DNA from: Tisiphia sp964030975
GTDB taxonomy: Bacteria > Pseudomonadota > Alphaproteobacteria > Rickettsiales > Rickettsiaceae
DNA length: 64,000 nucleotides
Assembly (NCBI RefSeq): GCF_964030975.1
Contig: NZ_CAXIQH010000001.1
Span: forward strand, 434,001-498,000
Direction of reading: 5' to 3'
The position numbers were made by a program, and so were the translations under genes. This document shows, piece after piece, positions 63,861 through 64,000 of the stretch (positions are counted from its first letter, which is position 1; each line of letters opens with the position of its first letter). The notes below the pieces were generated by a model. It ran no database searches, was not told where the DNA came from, and saw only the letters and a program-made list of their open reading frames with translations.

Positions 63861-64000
63861 ATAACTAACCCGATTAGTATTTGCCCATTTGTTTCAACGG
63901 AAGGATATCATTCCCGCGTAGGTGGAACCCTGGCTTCTTAGGTGTTTTGAGTCATCCTGAATTTATTTCAGGCTCTAGACATAGCACATCGTAACATACC
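63861..64000. repeat. Palindromic repeat reaching the window end
   Basis: Starts TATAACTAACCCGATTAGTATTTGC, as in the TATAGCTAACC family, and contains ATCATTCCCGCG; its other end is not in the window. GTCATCCTGAATTTATTTCAGG near 63950 matches the motif at 52333-52415. Confidence 0.6.

Overview
The window is AT-rich DNA from an obligate intracellular alphaproteobacterium of the family Rickettsiaceae. The evidence is a rickettsial vir homolog (rvh) type IV secretion cluster with five tandem VirB6 paralogs (rvhB3-rvhB4-rvhB6a to rvhB6e), the neighbourhood yidC-engB-argB-like, a MipZ-type ATPase beside pepA, a ProP-like MFS carrier, and dense small palindromic or MITE-like repeats, one of them sitting in frame inside a protein gene as rickettsial palindromic elements do. 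The ribulose-phosphate 3-epimerase gene and the high repeat load would suit a Torix-type (Tisiphia) Rickettsia or another non-classical lineage, but this placement is an inference.

Layout. 1-1.2 kb: the 3' part of an IS110-family insertion sequence. 1.2-3.6 kb (-): mipZ and pepA. 4.2-8.2 kb (+): hpf, a YggU/DUF167 gene, htpG, rpmG, rpsP. 8.6-14.9 kb (+): tRNA-Thr(TGT), an ABC exporter carrying an in-frame 57-codon palindromic element, a small secreted protein, a Bcr/CflA-type MFS carrier, lolC and lolD. 15-18.1 kb (-): rpe, a DEAD-box helicase with a long structured leader, and a cold-shock protein. 18.3-30.5 kb (-): a membrane-fusion protein, a 2569-residue secreted coiled-coil protein with 31 copies of a 21-residue repeat, and an RND pump; the giant gene lies between the two pump genes. 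30.5-31.4 kb: a near-perfect inverted repeat of about 540 bp. 31.4-48.5 kb (-): rvhB3-B4-B6a-e. 48.7-51.9 kb (-): argB-like, engB, yidC. 52.5-59.1 kb (+): clpB, an ELM1-like gene, tatD and a ProP-like carrier. 59.4-63.5 kb (-): a frameshifted multidomain gene with a CE-clan (Ulp1/RickCE-like) protease triad, a PI3/4-kinase-like catalytic loop and an Arg-rich C-terminus.

The strongest new items are: (1) the putative secreted deubiquitinase/lipid-kinase-like effector, now split by a frameshift between its catalytic body and its basic C-terminal tail; (2) the giant repeat protein embedded in an RND efflux operon; (3) a 136-bp MITE family with TA target duplications, shown by filled/empty site pairs inside this window, one copy supplying the stop codon of lolD; (4) a second MITE with a 34-bp perfect terminal inverted repeat and a 9-bp target duplication; (5) a repeated promoter-like block (TTAGTG, 16 bp, TATATT/A) in the same orientation ahead of hpf, the YggU gene, the giant-protein gene and rvhB3, with matching hexamers ahead of clpB.

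The genes suggest a host-cell-dwelling bacterium: the rvh channel could export the 60-63 kb effector, while HtpG, ClpB, HPF, the cold-shock protein and the DEAD helicase serve stress responses and LolCD, YidC and the pumps serve the envelope. All functional statements come from reading motifs and gene order; no database search was run.
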